In this document: positions 43,337 through 55,600 of the stretch, one piece after another
How the letters are laid out: each line of letters starts with the position of its first letter
Position numbering within the stretch: the first letter of the stretch is position 1
DNA from: Rhodotorula mucilaginosa
Lineage: Eukaryota; Basidiomycota; Microbotryomycetes; Sporidiobolales; Sporidiobolaceae
Reading direction: 5' to 3'
NCBI GenBank assembly: GCA_034406715.1
Contig: CP137868.1
Span: 1,240,001-1,304,000 of the forward strand
DNA: 64,000 nucleotides
Notes under the pieces: model-generated
Told to the model about the DNA's origin: nothing
Databases searched by the model: none
What the model saw: the letters and a program-made list of their open reading frames with translations, nothing else
Translations under genes and position numbers: made by a program

Positions 43337-46300
43337 TTAATCGACGGTGACGACCTCGACGTTTTCCTTCTCGTGCAACTCGAGCTGCTCGACCATCACG
43401 CCCAGAGCCAGCCACGCCCAAGTCCGCAACCCAAGAATCCGCTCCGACGCCCTGCCGCCGCCCACCTTTGCACCCTGATCGACGCGGAGTGCCTTGGTTC
43501 TGTCTTCTCCTTCTTGCACCGCCGCGTGCCAAGCCGCCCATCCGTTCAGGGCTTTGTCGAGGGTGGACAAGGGCGCGGCGGATTCAGCCGGCCTGCTGGG
43601 TCCTTCGAGGATGACCTTACGGATGACCTCGAACAACTTGACAGCTTGCTCTTGTCGGCGGCTCGACTCGGCGCGGTCACTTTGCTGGAGACGGCGGCTG
43701 CCGAGCGAGACCGAGAGGAACAAGGCCTCCTCTGACAAGTCGTCCTCCTTGCGGCGCGTTGGATCGGTGACGAGTTTCAAGAGTTCGGCCGACAAGGACG
43801 GCAAGAAGCGGCGATAGTGGTTGATCGCGCTCGGAGGTGGGTTCTTGACGTCGGGCACGTCCAAGGGTCCGGTGAAGGCAGCCAACATGGTCGCGATCGA
43901 TTTGGTGAGCGTCCGCAGCGGATCGGCATCAAAAGGCGAATCGAATGGCGAAGAGACGTGAGCGCTCGTGTTGCCGACAGCGCGGTACAGCTGACCGAGC
44001 GCTTTTGTCGAACGGTAGCTGTCGGCTGCGCTGTCGGTCAAGAAGTCGGGCCAGCCTCGCGCAGGTGGTTTCGGGATGTCATGGAAGGCGACAAAAGTGC
44101 CGCTCTTCTGAGCGTCGACGCAGTCGGCTGCGGGGAGCGGGCGGGGAATCAGTTCTGCCGGTCTCGAGCGGTGGAGTGTCCGACGCACAGTGTTGCTGAG
44201 CAAGCTTGAGGCAATCCGGATGGAAGAGTCCTTCCGGATGAGCGTCAGCGAGGAGCAATTGGCGGATCGCAACCACGCCAGTCAGATCTGATGTCAAGTC
44301 TGCGTGACGCGAGGCGACTCGTCAGAGGGGTCTGCAGCTCTAGAATACGGCTGGAAACCGAAAAAGTCTCACACTGGAAGAAGAAATCCGCGCCGTCTTT
44401 GACCTCGACAGGGCGATCGAGCTTGACGACAGGAGCAGCGTCGTATGCAGCCGGCTCGACGATGCAGTCGTCGGCAGGAACCAGACCGCTGGCTTCGGTC
44501 AGAAGCAGGTAAACATCTCCGTCCAGGTCGCCGCCGGCGAGTTTGGAAGGCAAAGACCGCGATCCTGGGTTTTATCGAAGCGGCGTTAACGACTGCGGGT
44601 CCTTGAGAAAGATGCAGAAGACACGCACCTTGACTGGAAAACACAACGCAATTGTGCAGTCCGCGAATCCGTTCGCCAATGCCGAGAGGCAACCTCCCGA
44701 CCGCTTGCACGATCCGGCAATCTCCCGGATGATTAGTCGGACTACGCGAGATGGCGATCCGCCCCGAAACGTATTCGACCCTCCCGTCTCCGTGCACCAT
44801 CTTGGCGTAGATCTCGTCGGGACCGAGGCATTCGTCGACGTCGAGGACTCCGACGAGGTTGTAGCAACCGGGAAGCGGAATTCGGCCCGAGTGCTTGATC
44901 TCGCGCAAGGCATGGGTGACAGCCGCGTCGAGGCATCGCGAGACAAAAGGGTTAGCGAAAGCGGCGCCGCGAGTCACCGAGTGCCGAGCAAGGTAGTCGA
45001 GGGTCCGGGTAAAGTGCGTTGCGGGAGCGAGACTCCAGTCTCGGAGCAGCACGATCGCCGACGCGAGCGCGGTACGAGAATTCGTGATCTTTGCCGTCGC
45101 TTGCGCTTGCAGCTTCAAGAATTGTCGCGGATGGATTCCGAGATCCTCTAAGAGCTTGATCAGCGGTCGATTGAGGAAGCCCGGTCCGGCGGAAAAGGTG
45201 CCGGCGATCTCGAGACGGGTGCGAGAGCTCTGGAACTTGACCTGGCTCGGTCGGAGGGCGATGGTCCGTTGCTTCATCGCTGGATCGACCTGGACCATTC
45301 CCTTGGCTCCGCCGAGGCGGATCTGGAAACAGGTCGGCGGGGATTTGTGCGAGGCCGAGCTGGGAAAGAGCGTGCTGCTGACGCGTTCAGCCAGCTGGAC
45401 TGAGATGAGACCGACGCCGTCGCTGAAGATAGATCCGGAATGCGAGACCACATCGTCGATGGCGAGGATGCGCTTCTTCTTCAGCTCGATGCTGGGTTTC
45501 GACGACGTGAACGCCTGCGAGATCCGGGCAAAGTACTTGGCCGGGATCAGAGCGGTCTCTGTTCCCGTAAAGTCTCCGATGTCTTGATGGATGAGTTCTG
45601 GAGTGACGGCTTTGCCGCCGTCGGCGGCGGTGAACGGCGACATGAAGAAGCAAGTTCCGGTCTTCAAGCCGGACGACGACCACGCGAGAAAGGACCACGA
45701 ACGTCCCCCAAGGTCAAATCCCTGGCGCATGAGAGGCTGAAACCGGTTCGAGATGATGGACGAGTCGCCTTCCCGAAGTCTCTGCCCGTCCTCCTGGCGA
45801 AAGGTGACGGTCAGGAAGCAATCGGGGCGGGCGTAGGTCCGAACGATCGTGTTCGAGTCGGCCAAAACCGGTCCCGCCAGAAGGATACACGTCGGAGTTA
45901 CGGTGAGGGACCTTGCGAGCTGCAGGTCATCGGCGGTGGCGCTCAAGCGGTTAAAGGTGGAAGAACCGTCGGTCGCGCGGCGAAGAAGCGTTCGGAGCTC
46001 TTCGACCGAGGTTTGCGCCGCTCGCATCGCCTTGAGACCGCGCAAATACGGCAAGGCAGCTCCGACGATGATGACGGCGTCCGGGTCGTTGTCGGAGGAG
46101 GAGGAGTCGGAATCAGAATCGTCGAGGATGATCTCGTCCAAAGACCGCTTTTGGCCTGCGACTTGCTCGGAGGGTGTTGTAGTGGCGGCCTCGAGCGTCC
46201 GTACGCAATTATCGAGACTCGAGAGACTGTCGGCGAAGAAGGCGAGCACACGCTCCGCTTCGCGCACGCCCTTGTCCTCGACGAGGTCGTCGACTTCGGG

Positions 46301-47161
46301 TCGGAGCTGCATCACCTTGATGGCATCGAGCAGCCCGTTCCGAACGAGTTTCTCGAGCTGGAACGCAACGCGGAAATCCAAGGTTGCCAACCAGCTCTGG
46401 AAAAGCGCCAAGGTCGTCTCGTCGTGACGGCGCGTCGACTCGACCGATATGTTGTGGGCGATCACGCGCGGCAACCCTGCCGACGGTGCGCCCTTCATGA
46501 AGCTGGTAAAGTCGCGTCGCGTCCTGAACTCGATCATGAGTTCGCGGCTTGCGTAGCCGACCACGAGCGAGTGCTCATCATCGAAAAAGCCGACCTGCTG
46601 TCCCTTCGGTCGCTGCGAGTGGCCTCCGGCGGCAACGGTCTCGAAGAGAGGCGGGCGAGAGAGCGAGAGCAAAAGTCGAGTCCCGCCGGGTGCCGAATGA
46701 CACTGGTCGACCGAGTCCACCGCGACCGTGATTCGAATGCTCGAAGCCTTCGTCGCTTCGACAGAGAACGAGTCTTCGTCCCACAACCGTATCACGAGCG
46801 TCTTCATCGGGTTCGGGCGCTTCTTCGTCTCCGAGAAGAAGACCCGGTCGACGCCGCGAGCAGCCCTGGTCCATTCGGGGCTGAAAGACGCGGCCGCGCT
46901 GCAAACGCCGAAAGAGATTGAGCGGATCGAAATGTCGGACGGTCCCTCGACCGGTGCTGCTTGGTTCGGCGTCGCTCGACTTTGATAATCTGTCGAAACG
47001 CGACGCAAGTTGGGGCGGCGCATTTCGAGGTGCACGTCGTCGTCGTCCGACTCGCTCTGCGACGGAGCAGCAGCGATGCCAGCAGCCTGAGTCTGCTCGT
47101 GGCGAGCAGCAAGCAGCGCACTCGAGGCGGAAGCTCGGGGAGGAACTTTCGAGTTCGCCAT
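43337..47161 (-). CDS. RNA-dependent RNA polymerase (RNAi, QDE-1/RDR type)
   Basis: Cellular RdRP that makes double-stranded RNA for silencing. Exons 44629-47161, 44373-44564, 44189-44299 and 43337-44127 give 1208 aa. The catalytic loop LAGGDLDGDVYLLL carries the three aspartates (D857, D859, D861). Around it are family features: FQIRLGGAKGMVQVDP, LAIDDVVSHSGSIFSDGVG, LPGCYNLVGVLDVDECLGPD, GRIAISRSPTNHPGDCRIVQ, LHNCVVFSSQGSRSLPSKL, then TSDLTGVVAIRQLLLADAHP and EGLFHPDCLKLAQQH, and DAQKSGTFVAFHDIPKPP. The N-terminal third is less conserved. The catalytic core is intact, which argues for a working RNAi pathway in this organism; no Dicer or Argonaute lies in the window. It is convergent with the histone deacetylase gene, with under 100 bp between. 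Confidence 0.95.
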
Positions 47162-47493
47162 CGTCGTATCTCCCCCCGACTAGAGGCTGTGCGCACCGCC
47201 GCGGAGCAAACGAGATCGGACGTCCGCCGCGGGGAGAACGCGCACACGCACGTGCGTACGGACGTGCTGCGGCCACAGGAGCGTGCGGCCACGCGCCGTA
47301 CAGAGTCCTCTTTGGTGTCTATAGCTCGGAAAGCAGCTTATGATGCGAGAGTAGCGAGAAAGAGGAGCAGCTGTCGACGAGACAAAAGGAAATTTTCGGG
47401 TGTCACGTGATCGTCGTTCAATCGATCTCGCGATGAGCGCGCACTACATACTGAGTGCAAGAAGCGTCTTTCCAAGATACACAGTGAGAAGGA
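47162..47493. other. RdRP promoter / 3' side of RBM5-like gene
   Basis: 332 bp between two minus-strand genes. No gene or repeat seen. Confidence 0.4.
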
Positions 47494-50400
47494 CTACGAG
47501 TTGAAGCGCTTCAGAGCCTTTTCGCGCATCCGGTCCGCGTAGGTCACAGGCGCTTCTTCCGATCCCACCGCGACGCCTTGAAGCGAAGAGAGAGGGGTCA
47601 GATAGTGCACGCTCGTTGAAAAAGACCGAGACTCCGTACGTACCCTTGGTAGCTCCGAGACCCGCCCTTTGCTGGAACTGGGCCGCCTGGATGGGGTCGA
47701 CCCGACCTGCGCCTTCGGCTCCCAATCCACCGCCGGCCGACCATCCCTACAAGGCGGGGTCGAGTCTAACACCGTTAGCAATCACACATCCCAAGTCTGA
47801 CGCGACGTGACAGTAGCACGCACCATCTTCTCGAGCATCTTCCGTCCAGCATTGCTCTCCTCGAGGCCATCCTTGTTCGGCGCGGCCGGAGTCGGTTTCG
47901 GAGGTTCGGGCGCCTCAAACTTGCGCTTCTTCTGGTTCTGGCCCGGTTGCAGTTCCTCCGATTTCCCGAGCGCGACTCGGCGAGCGGCGGCGCGATCGAC
48001 GTACTTGGGCTTGGTGGACGACGAGTCGGCCTGAGCTGCTCCTCCTCCCACGGCGGCGGCGGCGTACTTTTTGGCGGCGGCGGCTTTGCGGGTCGCGCAC
48101 GCTGCGAGAGCTTCAGCGTTGGACATGTTGGTCTAGTTTCGCCACAGTGCGATGCGATGCGATGGCAGGGAAAGGAGAACAAAAGAAAACGTTAGCCAGA
48201 GAACGGAGGTGAGATGCATCGTGTTTGCGGGTTTCAAAGAGAAGATGTGCCTTGTGCAATTGCGATAGCTTGTTGTGCTTGCGCAGTTCCTCAATGGCTT
48301 TGAACTGTCGCTGGCACAGCAAGCACTGGAACGAGATCGGGTCGCCGTGCACAAACTCGGGATCGTCGAAAGCAGCGACCGGGACCGGCGTAACAGCCGC
48401 CGGAGAAGCAGCGCCGGCAGAGGAGGACGTGCCGGCGGCGGCGCTCGGAGGAGAGGCCTGCTTCTGCTTCTGCTGTTGTTGTTGGGGCTGTAGAGAGTTC
48501 GGCCAGAGCGGCAGCGAGGGAAGGGGTCAATCTCGATTCGCAAAAGCAAGGATTATGAATGGTGCTCGAGCAAGGTACTGTTTGACTCGTAAGAGTAGAT
48601 GAAGCGGTCGGTGCAGGCTTGCCCGTTGCGGCGGTAGCGGCTGCTGCTGCTGCTGTTGGAGGAGGAGCCGGTGCCGGGTTGGCCGAGCGAAGCTCTTTCG
48701 CTTTCTTGTTCCACTTGGCGAGGTTCGGCGCCGCTTTGCGGCTGACGATCAGATCGCCCTTCTTCTCTTTAGCTGCAGTGTGCCATGAACTTTGTCAGCG
48801 CAAGTCAAAAGTAGAAAAGACCGCGGTGGAGGGAGGTACGCACCGTGGAGCAAAACAGCCGTGGCGGGAGGAGGAGCAGGTGTCTCGCCGGAAGCTGCTG
48901 CAGCAGGCGAAGGAGCAGTCGACTTGGTCATCGGATCAGATTTGAGAGCAGCAGGAGGCACAGAAACAGATGTCGATGTCGATGGCGGTGGCGGTGCCGA
49001 AGGGAGCGACGTGATCGGCTTGATGGAAATCGGCGGCGCCGTGCCGCCCTTTGCCGGAAGAGCCGAGGGAGGAGCCGCGGTGGAGGCGGCGGCGACTGGT
49101 GGAAGAGCCGGAGTGGCTGTTTGGGCTGCCTGAGGGCCGATCGGCTCCGACGACCCGCTGGCGGGTCCCGCTCCGCCTTCGAGCGGCAAGTCGGCCTCGA
49201 TGCTATCAAAGAACGCTTCGAGATCCGCCTCGGCCTTGGCTTCCTCTTGCGCCCTCGGGGCCTTCGGTACTCCTCGAAGGGCGGCAGCCGGATCGGGAGT
49301 AGGAGGCGGGATCCACGGTTGGGTGAACCCCTTGTCGTCCCAGTAGGCGAGTTGAGCTCCACTGTCCCCGCGGAAGGACCACGGCGAGGGTGAATAGAGA
49401 GGGATGAATGAGTTCTCGTGCGAGAACGAGGCGGCGACGACTGCGTTGCGGATGCGGAACCCGGTCGGATGGAATTGCGGGTTGAAGGCCGATGCGAGGA
49501 CGTCGGTCGCGAGGCGGGTGTCGGCGAGCTGGACAAACGCGAAGCCCCAACTGCTCCGAGAAGCTCGGTCCTTGACGAGCATGACTTTCTTGAGCCCTCC
49601 GCGAGCGACAATCTCTTGCGTCGCGCGACCGCCGATGCGCGACAGGGCCGTGGCGATCTCGGCTTCGGTCGTGAGCGGATCGAGGCCGCGCAGGAGGAGG
49701 ATACTGCCCGGAGTGGTGCCAATATCGCGAGTCCCGTCGTTCATGTAAAAGCCCTGCGAGGCGGCCCCCGTCATCGATCGCTGATCTTCCGACAAGCGAG
49801 CGGACGCCCCCTGGTCGTCGCGCCACCCGCCCGTCTTTTGACTGTAGTTGATCTTGATCCGCATCCCGTCGTCCGGTCCCGGACCTGACCGTTCCCGCCA
49901 AGGGATGCTCGGAAAGTTTGGCTCGACGAACGAGCGCGCGTGCTCGACCGAGCTGAACTTCGCAAACCCGAACCGCTTCGAGAGGCCCGTCTGCCGGTCC
50001 ATGATGACGGTCGTCGAGTCGATCGAGGCGCCCATGTCTTCGAGAAAGTTGCGCAGCGAGACGTCGTTGACGCGTTCGGGCAGGCCGAGGAGGATGACGG
50101 ACGCAGAAGGGGGTTCGAGTTCGGGGGCTTTACTGCTGCGCGGAGTCGGGCCGCTCGAGTCACCTCTGCGGTCGCGGCCGTCTCCACGCGGGTGGAACGC
50201 GTTCGCGTCCGGTGGTGGGTAGGCAGCAGCGTCGTAGTCGGGTCGACCGTACGGGTCGTGGTGTGGCGGCGGCTGCGGCTGGTACGGCGAGTAAGGGCGA
50301 TGATCGCGGTCCTGGTAGCGGGGCTGCGCTTCACGGGTCAGCGCAGGGTCGACTCGGCCGATACTCTCCCAGAGACTGACCTCGTCCTGGTAGCGTCCTC

Positions 50401-50704
50401 GCTTGTACTCGCGTTCGTCGTCGTGCCATGCTGATGAACCTCGATGAGGCGGATACCCGCGCTGCTCGTCGACTCGGCGAGGGCCGTAGCCGTGCGAGTG
50501 ATCGTCTCGATAGCCACGTGGATCTCCTCTGCGGCCATACTCGTCCTCAGGGTACCCGTGCGGTGCGCCGTGGTGAGGTTCACCGCCGCGGCGATGCTGC
50601 TGCTGCTCGCGAGGATGGCGGTAAGGGTCGCTGCAAGGGGGAGAGCGGTCAGTTCGGGAGCTCTGACTGGGTCTACTCAGTCGAGCTCACTCGTAGCCCG
50701 ACAT
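47494..50704 (-). CDS. RBM5/RBM10-like RNA-binding splicing factor
   Basis: Exons 50691-50704, 48844-50630, 48579-48772, 48251-48487, 47824-48132, 47644-47746 and 47494-47576 give 908 aa. After an Arg/Tyr/Gly/Asp-rich N-terminus (RS-like) comes RRM 1 (SVILLGLPERVNDVSLRNFL; RNP1 RFGFAKF) and RRM 2 (GSILLLRGLDPLTTEAEIAT; RNP1 SSWGFAFVQL). A Pro/Ala-rich linker leads to a matrin/U1-type C2H2 finger CLLCQRQFKAIEELRKHNKL SQLH, and then a G-patch (GRKMLEKMGWSAGGGLG), with a final basic tail. RRM-RRM-C2H2-G-patch is the order of RBM5/RBM6/RBM10, which regulate exon choice in the spliceosome A complex. The intron after SQLHK appears to start with GC (48250); a GT alternative would add about 20 residues inside the finger. 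The start is the first ATG in frame after the divergent promoter. Confidence 0.85.
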
Positions 50705-51163
50705 GTCGTATGCTCGCTGGGGTGGCGAGGTCAAAGCGGTCACAGTTCTCCTCCTCCTCGTTGCCTCCGACCAACGCTGGTCAATCGCGCCCATCCTCGC
50801 TTGCAGGCATTCGTTACACGTCCATGCGTCCACACAGAATGCTCTCGGCTACCCGGACCATTCCTCCGGACGATAGCGCCACCCTTCTTTCCTCCGTGCT
50901 CGAGCCTCTTCTCTTTCCTGCTCTTGTCCTCGTCTCGGACACTGTCACCCTTTGTCATCAAGCTGCTAGGTCCGAGCACCCGAGCGCGCGCTCAGGCTAC
51001 TCGTTTCGCTAATGACAAGGGACAAGCTGCCCCCCGCTCGGGCTCTCATGCCACAACGCCGCCTGCTTTCCCTTCTCTCTTGCGCTCACTTTCGTCTGCT
51101 TGCTTGTTGCTGTCGCTTTCTCTCCGCCGAATCCCCATACCCCGTTTACTCGAAGCTCTCCGC
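50705..51163. promoter_or_regulatory. Divergent promoter (RBM5-like gene / single-TM protein)
   Basis: About 460 bp, rich in C/T on the + strand toward 51163 (TCTCTTGCGCTC-type tracts), as usual before starts in this genome. The reading frame of the downstream gene is open through it but has no upstream ATG with better context. Confidence 0.4.
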
Positions 51164-52450
51164 ATGTACATTCCTTCTCATTCTGACCATTCGGTCCCAG
51201 TCAAGCAGGAGCCTGACCATTCTCGCCAACTCAGCGTCTTCCTTCACGCCATGACTATCAACCGCCGTCGCGCCCCTCCCCACCCTCTCCTTCTCGCCGG
51301 AGCCCAGCATCGGGACCCGACTCCCGCGTTCGGCAAGATCGCCACCTACTCGCACCGCTTGCCGCTATCGGCGCGTCGTCGCTGGTCGGCGCGGCGGTCT
51401 CTTCGCGCGCATCAAGATCCTGCCTCGAACGAACAGCATTCGCCGACCAGGACGACGGGGACGATGGGGACGAGAAGCCCTCGTATGGCGGTACCTCGTA
51501 CCGTCTCGAGCCCACTGACTCCGGCGGCCGAATCGGCACAACTCATTCGAGCGATCGCGGTCGCAGAAGTCGGGATCCGTCAACCCTTTCGTCGCCCCCC
51601 GAGACAGCGCGAAGAAGCGACCACGCGTACCGTCGCGATCCCTTCAGCGGAAGCTGTGACGGTCGTCGATATACAGCCGGCGACGCCGCGAGGGGGATTG
51701 TCCCCAACGCAGGAGGAGGAAGCTCAATCGAGCGAATCAACTCGCCAGCCTGCGTCGCTTCACTCGATCCTCATGCTCGACGACGACGACGACGACGACG
51801 ACCACCACCACCACCACGGTGACGAACAAGAAAGCGAAGAAGCAGTTGAGATCATTCGGTTCGAACCGCAGCCGGCGGGCGCTGCGGGATCGTTCCACTA
51901 CCTCCGGCCCGACTTGAGTGGCGCGAGCGGCCTCTCGATTCACCACTTTGAGGCTCACGGTCGGACCGTCTCGTCCAGCAGTACCGAAACCCTCGTCGAA
52001 GTCAAGCCTGTCCAAGTCGAAGGGCTGGACGCACCCGTCCCGCTCCCGGGACCACAGGCGTCGAGGACGATGCACACGCACAACCGTTCCGCTTCGGCTC
52101 CGACTGGACCTCTCGAAGCCCGAGCGCCACCGCAGCACCTCGCCGAGTTGTTCGAGCCGCCACCGCCGCGTTCGTACCTCTGCCCTTGGGAGCTCGACGC
52201 TCCTCCTCCCTTCCCGCCCGCCCACCTCGAGAAATCTATCCGCCGCGGTTCCGACTTTCCCTCGCCGGAAAAACCCTTGCCGCAACCGATCAGTGCCGGT
52301 TCATCGAAACCCACCCGCTGCGAGCGGAGGTGGCGGCGAAAACATGCCGTGACGGCGGCGCTCGTCCTCCTCACCGTGCTCATCCTGACCGATCTCGTCG
52401 CGCTCAACGTCCGAGTCTGGTCCCTCCGCGACGCTTACTATGACGAGTAA
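51164..52450 (+). CDS. Unrecognised protein with one C-terminal TM helix
   Basis: A single open exon; from the ATG at 51164 it is 428 aa (the next ATG, 51251, would give 399). Composition is disordered and Pro/Ser/Arg-rich, with an Asp run then a His run (51779-51819), followed by FHYLRPDLSGASGLSIHHFE and an acidic/Ser-rich region. Near the end a basic stretch (RCERRWRRKH) is followed by one hydrophobic helix AVTAALVLLTVLILTDLVAL and a short tail. That is the layout of a tail-anchored or single-pass protein with the bulk in the cytosol. The N-terminal 150 residues are less certain than the rest, because another frame there is also open. No family recognised. Confidence 0.55.
   Translation: MYIPSHSDHSVPVKQEPDHSRQLSVFLHAMTINRRRAPPHPLLLAGAQHRDPTPAFGKIATYSHRLPLSARRRWSARRSLRAHQDPASNEQHSPTRTTGTMGTRSPRMAVPRTVSSPLTPAAESAQLIRAIAVAEVGIRQPFRRPPRQREEATTRTVAIPSAEAVTVVDIQPATPRGGLSPTQEEEAQSSESTRQPASLHSILMLDDDDDDDDHHHHHGDEQESEEAVEIIRFEPQPAGAAGSFHYLRPDLSGASGLSIHHFEAHGRTVSSSSTETLVEVKPVQVEGLDAPVPLPGPQASRTMHTHNRSASAPTGPLEARAPPQHLAELFEPPPPRSYLCPWELDAPPPFPPAHLEKSIRRGSDFPSPEKPLPQPISAGSSKPTRCERRWRRKHAVTAALVLLTVLILTDLVALNVRVWSLRDAYYDE
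51779..51819 (+). repeat. GAC then CAC codon repeats (Asp run, His run)
   Basis: Eight or nine aspartate codons followed by five histidine codons inside the gene at 51164-52450. Confidence 0.8.
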
Positions 52451-52664
52451 AGCCGGATTTCGTAGCGCCTTGTAGACACTCACAGACAATCCTCTCTCTC
52501 TTCCCGCGATCATTTTTCATACCCATTCTTCCTGCGAACGGACGTGTGATGGAGAGCTGACTTGACTTGGAGCGAGAGCAAAGATAGCGAATTCCTTTTT
52601 GCAAGCGTTGATGAGCAACAACAATTGACCATACTTTGAAAACCCCATGAAAGTGATCCAGCAC

Positions 52665-55600
52665 CTATGAGTAGCGCTTCCCACGCCCGCGCGTCGTCGT
52701 GCCGCCACGACGAGCACCCCCACCGCCACCGCGACCGCCTCGAGACGACGAGCCGCGAGAAGGTCCAGCGTCGTTCGGACATGCGTTGGAAAAGTGGCCC
52801 TCTGTGGAAAAAGAGGTGGTACATGTGAGGACCGCGAGAGCGGTAGTTGGCGAGCGAGAGAGAGAAAGACGTACCTTCACCGCACTGAGAACGGCCGATT
52901 GGAAGCGTCGTCGATTAGCCGTGGTCAATCAGCCAAAAGGGTTTCCGACGCGGACGCACCTTGAAGCAGGTGTAGTTCGAGCCGCCGCCGCCCGCACCAC
53001 CTCTGCCGCCTGCGCCTCCGCCAGCCGAACCGCCTTGCGGGCAATCTTTCGCCCAGTGCCCGTCTGTAGGTTCGTTCTCTCTGTCAGCAGTGCTCGAAGC
53101 TCGGTAAAGACAAGTCGGCTCACCTTCTCCGCACTTGTAGCACCCTCCGCTCGCGCCACCACCGCCACCGCCGCCGCCAGCACCACCACCTCCCGAGCCT
53201 GCAAACTTGGCGCCACCACCGCCTCGGGCGTTCGAACTTCCGGAGCGCCCTTGCGGGCAATCTTTCGACCAATGACCGGCTGCAAAGAGCGCCATCAGCA
53301 TCAGTACGACGAGACGAGAGCGAGAGACGCGAAAAGACGGCTTTGCCTACGTACACTCGCCGCAGTTGAAGCAATCTCCCGACGGCGCGGGACCGCCGCC
53401 GCCGCCGGCACCACCTCCTTCTCCTGCAAAGTTGGCACCGCCGCCTCGGGCGTTCGCGCCTCCGGTACGGCCTTGTGGGCAATCCTTCGACCAATGACCA
53501 GCTGCACGAGGGCATCGTCGGCGTCAGTACCACAAGAGCGAGAGGCGCAAAGAGACGACTTCATCCACGTACACTCGCCGCAATTGAAGCAGTCGCCCGA
53601 TGGCGCAGGACCGCCGCCGCCGCCGCCGCCCGCATTCGCCCTATCTCGGTAATTCCCACCACCTGAGCCGTTTCGAGCTCCGTCGTCCGGCCCGTCAGCC
53701 CAGCTGAAGTAGTCGCATTGCGAAGTCTTTGAGACTTTTGAGCATTTGTAGAAGGCTCTGCCTTGGTTCGGTCCTGTCGATGTGAAATCGATGAGATGGG
53801 ACGGAATACGATGATGTTCAGGAGGCATGAACGCACCTTCTTTCGAGACAGTGAGACGCGCCGCCTTTAAGCCACAGTTGCAGCAGGCTTCGTCGTCGTC
53901 GTCACCCGCGTCCGCTGCGTACTGCATCCTCTCCATACAGTCAGCCCGGTGTGACACGCTCGGATGATAGTGAATGACGCACGGCAGGTCGTGCCGGAGC
54001 CGCACGCTTTTGCGGTACGACAGCTCCAGCCGCACGTCCGTTTCCTTGCGGCCTCGGCCCGACTTGGGCTGCTCCTTGATCGTCAGCCCAGGCGAAGAAC
54101 CCGCATCCTTCGCCCATTGGTTTCGCGCAGCCGAAAAACTTGCGCCCTTTGTTCGGCCCTTCTTTGCTGACGGTTCGCTCGGCGGCAGTCTCAGCGCAGT
54201 TACACAGCGGAGCATCGGCTGTGTGATCCGAAGCTCGTCAGTTCGAGAACTTTAAGCGATCAGGCTAGCTCCAAACTGACCTTTGTGGTCGTCAAGATCA
54301 TCCTCCGAGTCGACTTGCGCACGCGAGCGAGGAGCGGCTGCACCTCCTCGACCTCGTCCTCGAGCCGCGGCGCCTCTTGCCGGTACTGCAGGTCCGGCGG
54401 CTGCCGCACGACCTCTACCACGCGCATTCCCGCCACGAGCTGCCCCTCGACCGCGGCCACGGGCACCACCGCGCGGTGGCTGCGCACCGCCATCGTCATC
54501 GTCCGAGTCGTCATTTTGTGCTGCTCCACGACCTCCGCCTCCTCCTCCTGCGCCTCCGCCACCTCCTCCGCCATTCTGCTGCCCGGCTTGACCTTCAACA
54601 TATTGCCGAACGGTCTGCGAGGAACACCTGATCAGCAGGGCAGGAGAGAGCGAAAGACGCACAGATAACTCACAGCGACGAATGCTTGCATCTGCTGTTT
54701 CGTGCGGTAAAACACCTCGCGATATTCGTCGAGGGTCTGATTGATCACGTCGTTCTTGTTGCGCGTGCCATCGCACACCTGCACGAGACGCTCTTCCGTC
54801 TACAGAAGGGGAAAGCATCAATGGAGAACTTGACGACCGTTTCGGGATTGCGCTTACAAGACGACGGAGATGCGGTTTGGTGAGCGAGTTTTCGAGTCCG
54901 ACCGTGTCGTAGGCCTTGACAAGTCCGATGCCGAGAGTGGACGGAACGAGGTACTCCACGGCGCCCTCCTTCTGCTTGAAGACGTACTCGCGGTCGATGA
55001 TCTTGGAAATGTGCTCGGCGATGGTCGCGTCCGTGCCTGCGCGTGCGCAGATTGTCAGCTCTGACGCCGAGCTCAAGCGGAAAGAGCCTGTGTGACCTTA
55101 CCGATGCCGTTCTTGTCCATCAGAGAAACGAGATCGGCTTCGGTCAGGAGCGACGGCTGGGTCGTCCGTCCTTCTCGGAGGTCAAGCTCGTCGGGCTGAA
55201 ACCGTTCGTTCACTTGAAACTCGGGCAGGTGGTTCCCAGTCCATTTGTCGTAGATGTAGACGTCGAGGTAGTTGCGTTCGCGGATGACCAGACCTGTCAC
55301 AGCAGTGGTCAGCTGGGCAGAACCGACGTTTGCGAGGCGAAGGGAGGCAGCAAACCTTTCGCCGAGAAGGCTTCGCCAGCGATCTCGATATCACAGGTCG
55401 TCTCGAGGCCTTTTGCATTCTTTGAGCAGCAGCCCAGGAAACGCCTGACGATGAGCTCGTAGACCTTTTTCTCCTCGCCGGCGAGATTGTTGACGTGCGC
55501 CGTCGGATGGATGGGCGGATGCGCCTTGTCGTTCTTCTTGCCGTTTCGCGGGCGCTCAAACCCGCCTTGGTTAAGCAGACTGTACTCGAGTGTGTCAGTT

